64,000 bases of DNA from Sandaracinaceae bacterium (GCA_020633195.1 JACKEC010000015.1:372001-436000); one strand, 5' to 3'. Positions 8,551 to 17,601 are shown, counted from the first letter of the stretch. Made by a program: numbers and translations. The notes: a model not told the origin generated them from the letters alone.

Positions 8551-9813
8551 ATGCCCGACCGTCGGGACTACGCGGGGACGGTGGACAGCACGACGACGAG
8601 CTGGGGGGGCACCCTGGGGGGGCGCTCCGAGGAGGCGCGCGCCGCGTTCGGCGCGTGCGTGCGAGGCATGCTGGCGCATCGGGTCACCGGCGGCGCCGAG
8701 CTCGCGCGCGCGCTCGAGCTCGATCCCGACCTCGTCCCCGCGCAGGTGGTGCGGGGGTTCTCGCTGCGGAAGCTCGGGCGTCGCGACGTGCTCCCCGAGA
8801 TCGACGCGCTGCTCGGCCGCGTGCGCCCCGAGGGCCCGCGCGAGGTGGCGCTGGTCGAGGCGCTCCGCGCGTGGCGAGCCGACGATGGGCCCCGCGCGGC
8901 CGCGATCCTCGACGCGCGGCTCGAGGCGGCGCCGCGCGATCTCCTCCTGGCCAAGCTGGCCCACGGCCTGCGCTTCATGCTCGGCGATCCGAGCGGGATG
9001 CGCGCCAGCATCGAGCGCGTGGTCGACGCGTCCTCCGAGCAGGACGTCGGCCATGGCTTCTTGCTCGGCTGCCTCGCGTTCGCCCTCGAGGAGACCGGCG
9101 ACTACGCCGCCGCGGAGGCCGCCGGTCGCCGCGCGGTGGAGCTCGAGCCCAGCGACGTGTGGGGCGCGCACGCCGTGGCGCACGTGCTGTTCATGCAGTG
9201 CCGCCACCGCGAGGGCGCCCTCTGGCTGCGCGGCTACGCGCCCCACCTCGCGGGCTGCACCAACCTCGGGGGTCACGTGGCGTGGCACGAGGCCATCGTC
9301 CTGTGCGAGCTCGGGCGGACCGCCGACGCCCTCGCGCTGCTCGACGAGCGCGTCGTCATCCACGTCGACCGCGACTACCGGGACGTCAGCAACGCGACGA
9401 CGCTGCTGTTCCGCCTCGAGCGCGCCGGCGTCGACGTGGGCGATCGCTGGGCGCGCCACGCCCGCTTCGCGCTCGAGCGCGAGGGCGATCACGCGAGCGC
9501 GTTCGCCGACCTCCACTACGCGCTGGCCCTCGCCGCGTCCGGGCGCCTCGCGCACGCCGCGCGCTTCGTCGCGTCCATGAGCGACGCGGCCGGCGACGGG
9601 TTCGACGCTCGCGTCCGCCGCGAGGTCGGGGTCCCGCTCGCGCGGGCCGTCGTCGATCTGTTCTCGGGCCGCGCCGCCGAGGCCGCGCGCACCTTCGACC
9701 GCCTGCGCGACGAGACGCTGCGCATCGGCGGCAGCCACGCGCAGCGCCGCATCGTCCGCTGGATGCACGACGCCGCGCGCGCGGACGCGGCGCTCGCGGA
9801 GGCCCACCCGTGA
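8551..9813 (+). CDS. TTC38-like tetratricopeptide repeat protein
   Basis: The ATG at 8551 lies one base after the hydrolase stop. The 420-residue product (MPDRRDYAG...) is soluble and helical. It carries the hallmarks of the TTC38 branch of TPR proteins: AHAVAHVLFMQ around residue 205, followed by WLRGYAPH and HVAWHEAIVLCELGR. The whole protein reads as TPR-like helix pairs rich in Ala and Arg. TTC38 members have no settled biochemical role, so a scaffold function is only an inference. It overlaps the next gene by the TGATG junction and heads the electron-transfer operon. Confidence 0.8.
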   Translation: MPDRRDYAGTVDSTTTSWGGTLGGRSEEARAAFGACVRGMLAHRVTGGAELARALELDPDLVPAQVVRGFSLRKLGRRDVLPEIDALLGRVRPEGPREVALVEALRAWRADDGPRAAAILDARLEAAPRDLLLAKLAHGLRFMLGDPSGMRASIERVVDASSEQDVGHGFLLGCLAFALEETGDYAAAEAAGRRAVELEPSDVWGAHAVAHVLFMQCRHREGALWLRGYAPHLAGCTNLGGHVAWHEAIVLCELGRTADALALLDERVVIHVDRDYRDVSNATTLLFRLERAGVDVGDRWARHARFALEREGDHASAFADLHYALALAASGRLAHAARFVASMSDAAGDGFDARVRREVGVPLARAVVDLFSGRAAEAARTFDRLRDETLRIGGSHAQRRIVRWMHDAARADAALAEAHP

Positions 9814-10025
9814 TGGCCTACGCCGGCCTGGGATGGGCGGCGGTCGGGGCCCTGGTGTGGGTGGGGTTCGCGTTCTTCGGCGGGCCGCGCGCGGTGCCGG
9901 GGATGAAGGGCTCCTCGATCGCGTTCCGCCTGATGATCCTCCCGGGCGTCGCGCTCCTGTGGCCGCTGGTGCTCCTGCGCTGGGCGCGCTGGAGCAAGGC
10001 GGCCGCCGCGGGGACGACGCCGTGA
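9813..10025 (+). CDS. Small membrane protein, 70 aa
   Basis: The ATG overlaps the stop of the TPR gene (TGATG), so translation is probably coupled. The 70-residue product has two hydrophobic segments, roughly residues 2-20 (YAGLGWAAVGALVWVGFAFF) and 34-53 (FRLMILPGVALLWPLVLL), with basic residues after the second helix. It has no recognisable family motif. Its place just before the ferric-reductase/Rieske gene suggests an accessory subunit, but that is inference. The overlap structure on both sides argues strongly that it is a real gene. Confidence 0.7.
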   Translation: MAYAGLGWAAVGALVWVGFAFFGGPRAVPGMKGSSIAFRLMILPGVALLWPLVLLRWARWSKAAAAGTTP

Positions 10026-10156
10026 ACCGCGCGCAGCGCAACACCCACCGCCTCGTGTGGTGGATCCTCGCGCCGCTCCTCCTCGCGATCCTCGCGTGGG
10101 CGGTCGTCGATCGCTGGGTCTTCCCCGACCAGCCGCCGATCGAGGCGGACCGATGA
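10022..10156 (+). CDS. Single-pass membrane microprotein, 44 aa
   Basis: GTG at 10022 overlaps the preceding TGA as GTGA, and its own TGA overlaps the next ATG as ATGA. The 44-residue product has a basic N-terminus (NRAQRNTHR), one Trp-flanked membrane helix (LVWWILAPLLLAILAWAVV) and an acidic Pro-containing tail. This is too short for most automatic callers, but the frame, the overlaps at both ends and the membrane helix support it. By position it could be a small subunit of the Rieske complex encoded downstream. Confidence 0.7.
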   Translation: MNRAQRNTHRLVWWILAPLLLAILAWAVVDRWVFPDQPPIEADR

Positions 10157-11211
10157 GCGCGAAGTTCGTCACCGTCCAGTGGAACCGCAAGAAGCTCGTC
10201 TACGACGCGGTGCTCCTCGCCGCGGTCGGCGCCTACATCGGCCTGTTCACCGTCCTCGGGCACGCCACGTCGACGGGCGCGCGCTCGATCAGCGCGCAGA
10301 CGCTGGACATGCGCGCGTGGGGGTCGTGCGCGTACCTGATGCTCGTGGTGATCCTCTGCATCGGGCCGCTCGCGCGGCTCGACCGGAGGTTCTCGCCGCT
10401 GCTCTACAACCGCCGCCACTTCGGCGTGCTGATGTTCGCCGTCGCGGCGACGCACGCCTCGAAGGTGCTCGGCTACTACCACGCGTACGGCAAGATCCCT
10501 CAGCTCGAGTCGCTGTTCACGTGGGACGCGGTGATCACGCGCGCCTCGCTGCCCTTCCAGCTCTTCGGCGCCGCCGCGCTCCTCGTGTTCTGCGCGATGG
10601 CGCTGACGAGCCACGACTTCTGGCAGAAGCTCCTCGGCCCGACGGGCTGGAAGACGCTGCACATGGGCGTGTACCTGGCGTTCGCGCTCGTGGTGCTGCA
10701 CGTCGCGTTCGGCGCGCTGCAGTGGGAGACGCACCCGGCCTTCCTCGTCGTGTTCGGTGGCTCCGTCGCGCTCGTCGGCGGGCTCCACGTCGCGGCGGCG
10801 CGCCGATCCGCCGCGCCCGAGCGGACGGCCCCGAAGCTCGTCGACGGCTGGATCGACGCGGGGCCGCCGGAGCGCATCCCGGACACGCGCGCGCTGCCCG
10901 TCGTGAACCCGCGCGGGGAGCGCATCGCGCTCGTGCGCTGGGAAGGGAAGGTCGCGGCGCTCCACGGCGTGTGCGCGCACCAGGGTGGCCCGCTGTACGA
11001 AGGAAAGGTCATCGACGGCTGCCTCACCTGTCCGTGGCACGGCTGGCAGTACAAGCCCGGGGACGGGTGCTCGCCGCCGCCGTTCACGGAGAAGCTGCCG
11101 ACGTATCGCGTGAAGCTGTCCGACGAGGGCCACGTGCTCGTCGACCCGACGCCGCTCCCCGACGGCACCCCGACGGAGCCCATCGTGCTGGCGGAGGCCT
11201 CCGATGGATGA
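10153..11211 (+). CDS. Ferric-reductase-like transmembrane protein fused to a Rieske [2Fe-2S] domain
   Basis: The 352-residue protein has two parts. Residues 20-220 hold about six membrane helices with paired His in ATHASKVLGYYH and WKTLHMGVYLAFALVVLH, the pattern of the ferric reductase/YedZ-like heme-b domain. Residues 235-352 form a Rieske domain with cluster ligands in CAHQGG and CPWHGW. The likely role is electron transfer between a membrane heme pair and an iron-sulfur cluster, with unknown donor and acceptor. It overlaps the genes on both sides (ATGA before it, 8 nt after it). YedZ normally partners a molybdenum subunit, which is absent here. The fusion is unusual to me. Confidence 0.88.
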   Translation: MSAKFVTVQWNRKKLVYDAVLLAAVGAYIGLFTVLGHATSTGARSISAQTLDMRAWGSCAYLMLVVILCIGPLARLDRRFSPLLYNRRHFGVLMFAVAATHASKVLGYYHAYGKIPQLESLFTWDAVITRASLPFQLFGAAALLVFCAMALTSHDFWQKLLGPTGWKTLHMGVYLAFALVVLHVAFGALQWETHPAFLVVFGGSVALVGGLHVAAARRSAAPERTAPKLVDGWIDAGPPERIPDTRALPVVNPRGERIALVRWEGKVAALHGVCAHQGGPLYEGKVIDGCLTCPWHGWQYKPGDGCSPPPFTEKLPTYRVKLSDEGHVLVDPTPLPDGTPTEPIVLAEASDG

Positions 11212-11965
11212 CGAGGAGCTGCGCCGCCTCGAGCAGGAGGAGTTCTTCGTCGGCTACTTCCCGATGAGCGGCCCGCAGAAGCGCTTCGCGTGGGGGGCCG
11301 TCGCGGTCGCGGTGATCCTCGTGCTCGGCGCCGGCGCCGCGGCCGCCTGGTTCCAGCGCAGCCCGGGCGAGGACCTCGAGCCCTACCGCACCTCGGTCGA
11401 GCTCGACGGCCTCCTCGTGGCCGCGCCGTACCCGATGCTGCGCACGCGCGAGCCGGGCGGCGAGGCGCGCCACGTGCTGCTCGTGACCGGATCGAAGTTC
11501 GTGTGGCACCCGCCCGCGGAGCGGCTCGGTCACGGCGTGCGGCTGCGCGGGAACCTGATCGAGCGCGGGGGCAGCCGCATGCTCGAGGTGTTCGGTCACG
11601 ACGCGGCCGACGTCGAGGGGCTCGACGCGCTCGCCGCGGTGACCGCGGAGCCCGTCGGCGAGGTCACGCTCGTGGGCGAGATCGTCGACAGCAAGTGCTA
11701 CCTCGGGCGCATGCGCCCGGGCGGGGGCCGCACCCACCGCGCCTGCGCGCAGCTCTGCGTCTCGGGGGGGATCCCCCCGGTGCTGGTCACGCGCGGGCCC
11801 GCCGGCGAGACGCACTACCTGCTCGCCTCGGAGGCGGGCGGCTCGGTCGCGGACGATGTCTTGCCCTTCGTGGCCGAGCCGGTAAGAGTGCGCGGGTCGC
11901 TCGAGCGCCTCGGATCCGACCTGCGGATCCTGCGCATCGACCCGACCGACATCGAGCGGCTGTGA
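11204..11965 (+). CDS. Membrane-anchored protein with conserved Cys/His motif, operon partner of Rieske protein
   Basis: The 253-residue product has one membrane helix at about 28-48 (FAWGAVAVAVILVLGAGAAAAWF) and a large extracytoplasmic part. Two OB-like beta segments frame a motif with possible metal or heme ligands: DSKCYLGRM near residue 165, then THRACAQLC and GGIPP. The three Cys and one His in 20 residues look like a binding site, but I cannot name a cofactor. The start overlaps the Rieske gene by 8 nt, so the two products are probably made together. No defined family is recognised with confidence. Confidence 0.75.
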   Translation: MDDEELRRLEQEEFFVGYFPMSGPQKRFAWGAVAVAVILVLGAGAAAAWFQRSPGEDLEPYRTSVELDGLLVAAPYPMLRTREPGGEARHVLLVTGSKFVWHPPAERLGHGVRLRGNLIERGGSRMLEVFGHDAADVEGLDALAAVTAEPVGEVTLVGEIVDSKCYLGRMRPGGGRTHRACAQLCVSGGIPPVLVTRGPAGETHYLLASEAGGSVADDVLPFVAEPVRVRGSLERLGSDLRILRIDPTDIERL

Positions 11966-13064
11966 CGGAATCGAAGAAGCGAGCGCGCGTGTGGTTCGTC
12001 GACGTGGTCCGTCTGATCGCGTCCTTCCAGATGATCAACGGCCACACGCTCGACGCGCTCATGGTCGACGAGCTGCGGCAGGGGGCCCTCTACGAGCGCT
12101 ACACGTGGATGCGCGGGCTCGTCTCCGTCGCGTTCCTCACCGTCGCCGGCCTCGCGTTCCACCTCGCGACGCTCGCGCGCTTCGACGCGCACCGGGCCTC
12201 GAAGGACGAGGTGCGCAAGCGCCTCCGGCGGGCGGGGATCCTGCTCCTGCTCGGCTACTTCCTCCGCTTCCCGGGCGAGGGCCTCTTCGGCGACGGCGCC
12301 GCCGCGACCGAGTCGTGGAACCTCTTCTTCACCTGCGGCGTGCTGCAGTGCATCGGCGTCGCGCTGTTCGTCCTCGAGGTCGGCACGATCCTCGCGAAGC
12401 GACCGCAGCAGTGGTGTGGCTCGCCGCGGGCTGCGCCGTCCTGCTCATCGGGCTCGCGCCGTGGATGCACGGCGTCCCCGTCGACGGCCCGTGGCGCCCG
12501 CTCACCGGCTACCTCACGCACGCGGGGGGCTCGCTCTTCCCGATCTTCCCCTGGGCCGGCTACATGTTCGCGGGCTGCGTGCTCGGCTGGATCGTCCTCC
12601 CCGAGGGCGGCGTCACGCCGTCGCGCGTCGCGATCCCGCGCCTCGTCGGGGCGCTGATCGTCTGCGTGGTCGCCTGGCAGGGCCTCGAGCTGCTCGGCAC
12701 GATCGGCCCCGAGGGCACGCACCACGCGACGCACCCGGCGTTCGCGGTGGAGAAGCTCGCCGCCGTCGTCGGCATCGTCCTCGTGCTCGCGATCGTCTGC
12801 GCGCCGATCCGGTCCCTGCCCCGGCTCATGCGCGTGATCTCGGCCGAGACGCTCTTCGTCTACGTCTTCCACCTCTGGGTGCTCTACGCCGGCGTGCTCG
12901 GCATCGAGCACCGCTGGGGCCGCTCGCTCTCGCTCCCGCAGGCGCTCGGCGCGTCGGTCGCGATGATGGTCCTGACGGTGAGCGCCACCGTGGCCTGGCA
13001 CCGCCGCAAGGAGCTCTTCGCGGCCCTGCGGCGCGGCTTCGGCGCCGAGTCCCCGACCGCGTAG
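11962..13064 (+). pseudogene. Multi-pass acyltransferase-like membrane protein, frameshifted
   Basis: GTG at 11962 overlaps the preceding TGA. The first part (RVWFVDVVRLIASFQMINGH) has the N-terminal look of acyltransferase-3/DUF1624-type proteins that acylate surface sugars, with conserved membrane helices. Near 12408-12416 the frame is lost. One missing base in the cagcagtggtgtgg stretch would rejoin it to VVWLAAGCAVLLIG and a further 210 residues of helices, including AETLFVYVFHLWVLY, typical of the C-terminal part. The restored length is about 367 residues. The break sits 10 bases after a TCGCGAAGCGA hairpin. It is a recent pseudogene or a sequence error. Confidence 0.75.
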
Positions 13065-13099
13065 CGCGACGCCGCGCCGGGGCTACCTGCTCGGCCCCC

Positions 13100-13225
13100 T
13101 TCACCCGAATCCTCTGCGCGCTGGACTTCTCGACGCTCGGCGACGGCGCCCTCGTGGTGGCGCGCGCCCTCGCGGAGCGCTTCGACGTGCCGCTCGCGCT
13201 CGTCCACGTCTACGAGACGGACTGA
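13100..13225 (+). pseudogene. UspA-family N-terminal remnant
   Basis: The frame reads FTRILCALDFSTLGDGALVV then ALAERFDVPLALVHVYETD and stops. This is the first beta-alpha-beta unit of a universal stress protein, whose normal length is 140-150 residues. There is no ATG, GTG or TTG just upstream in frame, and the remaining 100 residues with the ATP-binding G-x2-G-x9-G motif are absent; the next gene starts 40 bases on. It is best read as a degraded end of a uspA gene. Confidence 0.55.
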
Positions 13226-13264
13226 TCTCGGGTCGAGGACGCTGCTACGATCGCGAGCGGGGGC

Positions 13265-13834
13265 ATGGAACACGAGCCGGACGACGAGCCGCCCAAGCTG
13301 TCGGGGCAAGCGGTGCGCGATCTGTCCTGGGCCTTCCGTCAGACGCTGGGCGACGAGGTGGTGGACGCTGGCTTCGCGGCCGCGCCGGCCGCGGCGCGCG
13401 AGGCCTACACGACCGCCTCGCCGCTGAGCTGGGTGGCCTACGCCGACGTGCTCGCCGTGCACGAGGCGCTCGCGGCGGCCGGGCACACGACCATGGAGGC
13501 CATGCTCGACGAGGCGGTCCCCCTCGCGGTCGAGCGCGCGTTCAAGACGGTGTGGCGGATCCTGCTGCGGATGACGGGGGACGCGGCGCTCGTGAAGCGC
13601 ACCCCGCTCATCTACTCGAAGTCGCGCAGCAAGGGCGAGATGACCGCGTCCATCGAGGGCCCGGGCCGCGCGGTGGCGGAGGTCCGCGGCTGGGCGAAGA
13701 TGCCGCCGCGGGACATCCGATCGCTCGGCCTGTCGATCGAGACGATGCTCCGGATCGCCGGCCGGGAGGGCGTCGTGGCCATCGGCCGACCGACGGCCGA
13801 CGGCGCTCACTTCGAGGTGCGCTGGCGGCGGTGA
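13265..13834 (+). CDS. Possible DUF2378/TIGR02265-type protein
   Basis: The 189-residue product is soluble, with no signal peptide. Its shape, an N-terminal helical half and a C-terminal half with SKSRSKGEMTASIEGPGRA and an amphipathic end, resembles the large paralogous family described in myxobacteria as TIGR02265/DUF2378, whose role is unknown. The match is by general appearance, so I hold it loosely. It stands alone between the UspA remnant and a lipoprotein gene. Confidence 0.6.
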   Translation: MEHEPDDEPPKLSGQAVRDLSWAFRQTLGDEVVDAGFAAAPAAAREAYTTASPLSWVAYADVLAVHEALAAAGHTTMEAMLDEAVPLAVERAFKTVWRILLRMTGDAALVKRTPLIYSKSRSKGEMTASIEGPGRAVAEVRGWAKMPPRDIRSLGLSIETMLRIAGREGVVAIGRPTADGAHFEVRWRR

Positions 13835-13901
13835 CCCGTCGCCCCCTCGATTCTGCTCGCGGAGCCTTTTCGAGGACGCGGACCTCGGTCATCTTCCGCG
13901 C

Positions 13902-15065
13902 ATGAAGCTGACGGGTTGGGTCTCGGTTGGGTTCGGTCTCGGGGTGGCGATCGCCGGCTGCGGCAAGGTCGACACCGCGGTGGGGTGCGACGACTTCGGC
14001 GTGGACGCCGACGCGCAGAAGGTGGAGGCGTTCCTCGACACGGGGGATCGCTTCGCCACCGACAGCGTGACGCTCGCCAATCAGGTCGAGGCCACGTGCC
14101 GCGCCGTGGCCACCGATCTCGGGATCACGCCGCCGATGGCGACGCGCGACCAGCTCCAGGTCGAGGCGACCTGCCTCGCGGTGCGGGACGAGATCGAGCT
14201 CATCATCGACGGCGCGCTGCCCGCCGGGGCCACGCTCACGCTCGACTTCGTCCCGCCGGTCTGCACGGTGGACATCGACGCCTACGGCTCCTGCGTCGCC
14301 GAGTGCGACGCGAACGTCTCCGTCGACGCGCAGGTGATGTGCGAGCCCGGCCACCTGAGCGGGCGCTGCTCCGGCTCGTGCACCGGCTCGTGCCGGGTCG
14401 AGGGGACCGTCGCCTGCGACGCCACCTGCTCGGGGACGTGCTCGGGGACCTGCACGGGGACCTGCGCCGGCGACTGCGACGGGACCTGCTCGGCCACGGA
14501 CGCGGAGGGCCGCTGCGTCGGCACCTGCGACGGCACGTGCATGGGCAGCTGCAACGCGACTTGCATGGGGATGTGCGAGGGCAGCTGCATCGCCGACGTC
14601 GAGGGCTCGTGCATGGGCACCTGCACCGGGAGCTGCGACGTGGACTTCGAGGCGCCGCGCTGCGAGGGCGACGTGGACGTCATGGCCGACGTCGACTGCC
14701 GCGCCGCGTGCGACGCGCGCGTGGACGCGACGGCGCAGTGCACCGAGCCGAGCGTGGCCGTCTACTTCGACGGGACGATCGATCCGGCCGGCCAGGAGCG
14801 CCTCCTCGCGCTGATCACGACGCTCGAGCGCAACTACCCGCGGCTCTTGCAGCTGCAGGCTCAGCTCACCCAGATCGCGGAGAGCGGCGCGACGCTGGTC
14901 GGCACGTTCGACAGCGCGTCGGCGGCGGCGCGCCGGCTCGGCGTGCGCGCGACGGCGTGCTTCGTCGACGCCACCGCGGTCGCGGTGGACTCCGCCGCGA
15001 CGGTCGACGTGACCCTGAGCGTCACGGTCGAGGTCACCGCGTCGGCGAGCGCGACCGCCGGCTGA
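13902..15065 (+). CDS. Lipoprotein with tandem C-x3-C repeat
   Basis: The 387-residue protein has a signal peptide ending IAGC (Cys20). Residues 25-130 are a mixed domain. Residues 130-270 hold a striking tandem repeat of Cys every fourth residue, with units such as CSGT, CTGT, CDGT and CMGS, broken by a few longer spacers. A helical segment follows (ERLLALITTLERNYPRLLQL) and then a Val/Thr/Ala-rich strand tail. The even Cys spacing could make a disulfide ladder or a metal-binding rod; neither is shown. It resembles the tail of the lipoprotein at 3819 in style but not in sequence. Confidence 0.82.
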   Translation: MKLTGWVSVGFGLGVAIAGCGKVDTAVGCDDFGVDADAQKVEAFLDTGDRFATDSVTLANQVEATCRAVATDLGITPPMATRDQLQVEATCLAVRDEIELIIDGALPAGATLTLDFVPPVCTVDIDAYGSCVAECDANVSVDAQVMCEPGHLSGRCSGSCTGSCRVEGTVACDATCSGTCSGTCTGTCAGDCDGTCSATDAEGRCVGTCDGTCMGSCNATCMGMCEGSCIADVEGSCMGTCTGSCDVDFEAPRCEGDVDVMADVDCRAACDARVDATAQCTEPSVAVYFDGTIDPAGQERLLALITTLERNYPRLLQLQAQLTQIAESGATLVGTFDSASAAARRLGVRATACFVDATAVAVDSAATVDVTLSVTVEVTASASATAG

Positions 15066-15111
15066 CCCCGACGGCTCGCGACGAGCGGCCGGGCGCGCTA
15101 TGCCCGGCCCC

Positions 15112-16049
15112 ATGCGAATCACCTCGTCGTTCCAGGTGCTCGTCCTCGGTGCGCTCGTCGTCGCGTTCGGCTGCGACGAGCCGGTCCCCGGGGTGGACGC
15201 GGGGGACCCCCGATGGTCGACGCCGGCGGCGGCGAGGACGCGGGGGTCTTCGAGCTCGCGACGACGCCGGTGATCCCCGCGGTGACCGGCACCTGCCCGG
15301 ACTTCCACGCGGGCGACACGGTGACGATGACCCCGGCCGGCGTCGCGCCGCGCGACGTCCGCGTGTGGGTCGGCGAGAACGCCGACACGATGGACGGCCC
15401 GCTCGTCTTCTACTGGCACGGCGCGGGCGGATCGCCGACGGAGGCGATGCAGGTGCTCGGCGCCGAGCGCATGGCCGAGATCCAGGCGGCGGGCGGGATG
15501 GTCGTCGGCATGATCCACGACCCCGCGGCGGGCGACTTCCCCTGGTACCTGACGACGGGCACGGAGGAGAACGACCTGCTCGTCGCCGACGAGGTGGTCG
15601 CGTGCGCGGTCGAGCAGGTCGGGATCGACGTCACCCACATCCACAGCATCGGCTTCAGCGCGGGCGCGCTGCACAACTCGCAGATGGCGATCCGCCGCGC
15701 GAGCTACCTGGCCAGCGTCGTCGTCTACAGCGGCGGCCTCATCGCGCGCCGCCGCGTCCCCACCGACGCGCCCGACGCGCGCTTCGCCGCGCTGCTCTTC
15801 CACGGCGGGGCGTCCGACGTGGTGCTCACCAACTTCGAGGACGCGACGGAGACCTACCGCGAGACGCTCGAGCGCGCGGGGCACTTCGCCGTCGTGTGCG
15901 ACCACGGCCGCGGCCACACGATCCCGCCCGAGGCGGGCCTCTCGAGCGCGTGGCGCTTCCTGATGGATCACCCGTACGCGTCGTACCCGTCGCCCTACGC
16001 GTCGGGCCTGCCCGAGGGCTTCTACGACGCGTGCGTCGGGCCGGGCTGA
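15112..16049 (+). pseudogene. Lipoprotein esterase (PHB depolymerase/feruloyl esterase-like), frameshifted near N-terminus
   Basis: ATG at 15112 opens a clear lipoprotein signal (MRITSSFQVLVLGALVVAFG then Cys) followed by GVDAGDP. The downstream catalytic part is in another frame, beginning MVDAGGGEDAG at 15213. One missing base in the ggggg/ccccc runs at 15201-15211 would join them. The body has the oxyanion-type motif YWHGAGG, the nucleophile elbow GFSAGALH, and His in DHGRGHT, as in secreted PHB depolymerase/esterase D-like enzymes. If the sequence is right, the enzyme could only start at 15213 without a signal. The joined length, about 312 residues, fits the family. Confidence 0.75.
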
Positions 16050-16059
16050 CCCGCGCGGC

Positions 16060-17567
16060 TCACAGCTTGGCGATGGCGCCGAGGCGCCACGGGCTCATGC
16101 CGCCGCCGCCGTTCCGCGGCGCGGTGACCCCGCGCTTCGCCTCGTCCTGATCGACGAAGGCCTGCGCGATCGCGGCGCCGAGCGTCATCGCGTGCCGCGC
16201 GCCGCCCGCCGACCCGCTCGTCAGCAGCGTGGCCTCGTGGCGGCCGATGAAGCCCGTGTCGTAGTCGCCCGCGACGAACTCCGGCTCGCTCATCAGCGCG
16301 AGGTGGAACGGCAGGTTCGTGCGGATGCCGGTGACCACGTACTCGCCGAGCGCGCGGCGCATGCGGTCGATCGCCTGCGCGCGGGTGGGCGCCCAGACGC
16401 ACAGCTTGCTCACGAGCGGATCGTAGTAGCTCGAGATCTCTGCGCCCTCGTAGGCGCCCGAGTCGTCGCGCACGCCGGGCCCGCTCGGGGTCCGGAGCAC
16501 CTCGATGCGGCCGGGGCTGGGCAGGAAGCCCGTCGAGGGATCCTCCGCGTAGACGCGGCACTGGATCGCGTGTCCGCGCGCCTGCACGTCGTCTTGCGTG
16601 TAGCCGAGCGGCTGACCGGCGGCGATGCGCACCTGCTCGCGCACCAGATCGAGCCCCGTGATGAGCTCCGTGATCGGGTGCTCGACCTGGAGGCGCGTGT
16701 TCATCTCGAGGAAGTAGAACGAGCCGTCCTCGGCGAGGAGGAACTCCACCGTGCCCGCGGACTCGTAGCCCACCGCCTTGGCCGCGCGGACCGCGACGGC
16801 GCCCATCTCGGCGATCAGCGCGTCGGTGCGGACGGGGCTCGGCGTCGGCGTCTCCTCGACGACCTTCTGGTGGCGGCGCTGGATGGAGCAGTCGCGCTCG
16901 AAGAGGTGCACGCACTCGCCGTGCGCGTCCGCGAGGACCTGGATCTCCACGTGCCGCGGCCGGACGATCGCCTTCTCGAGGTAGACCGTGTCGTCCGAGA
17001 ACGCCTTCATCGACTCGGAGCGCGCGCGCTCGTAGGCGGGCAACAGATCGTGCTCGTTCGTGACGAGCCGCATCCCCTTGCCCCCGCCTCCGCCGGCGGC
17101 CTTGAGCATCACGGGGTAGCCGACCTCCTTGGCGAGCGCGGGCAGGTGCTCGACCGAGTCGATGGTCGAGCCCGGGACCACGGGCACGCCGGCCTCGATC
17201 ATCTTGGCGCGCGCGGCGGTCTTGTACCCCATCGCCTCCATCGCGCTCGCCGGGGCCCGATCAGCTTGATCCCCGCCTCGGCGAGCCGCTTGGCGAAGGT
17301 CGCGTTCTCGCTGAGGAACCCGTAGCCGGGGTGCACCGCCGTCGCCCCGCTCTTGCGGCACGCGTCGATGATCGCGTCGATCACGAGGTAGCTCTGCGCG
17401 CTCGGCGCCGGCCCGATCGGGTACGCCTCGTCGGCGAGCCGCACGTGCAGCGCGGCGCGATCCGCCTCGCTGTACACGGCCACGGAGGGGATCCCCATCT
17501 CGCGGAGGGTTCGAATCACGCGGACCGCGATCTCGCCGCGGTTGGCCACCAGCACCTTGTCGAACAT
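16060..17567 (-). pseudogene. accC: Biotin carboxylase (acetyl-/propionyl-CoA carboxylase subunit), frameshifted
   Basis: The enzyme would carboxylate biotin with ATP and bicarbonate. It starts MFDKVLVANRGEIAVRVIRT and runs in frame to KLIGP. The frame then breaks at 17251-17258 (cggggccc on the plus strand) and resumes one base out with ASAMEAMGYKTAARAKM, the usual continuation. The ATP-grasp Gly loop (AAGGGGGKGM) and the motif MNTRLQVEHPITE are intact. Adding one C to the run gives 502 residues, normal for AccC. No carboxyltransferase or biotin carrier gene is adjacent. Because such enzymes are usually needed, a base-count error is at least as likely as a real lesion. Confidence 0.88.
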
Positions 17568-17601
17568 CGCGGCGGAGGATGCCTCAGACGGGTGGGGGTC
17601 G

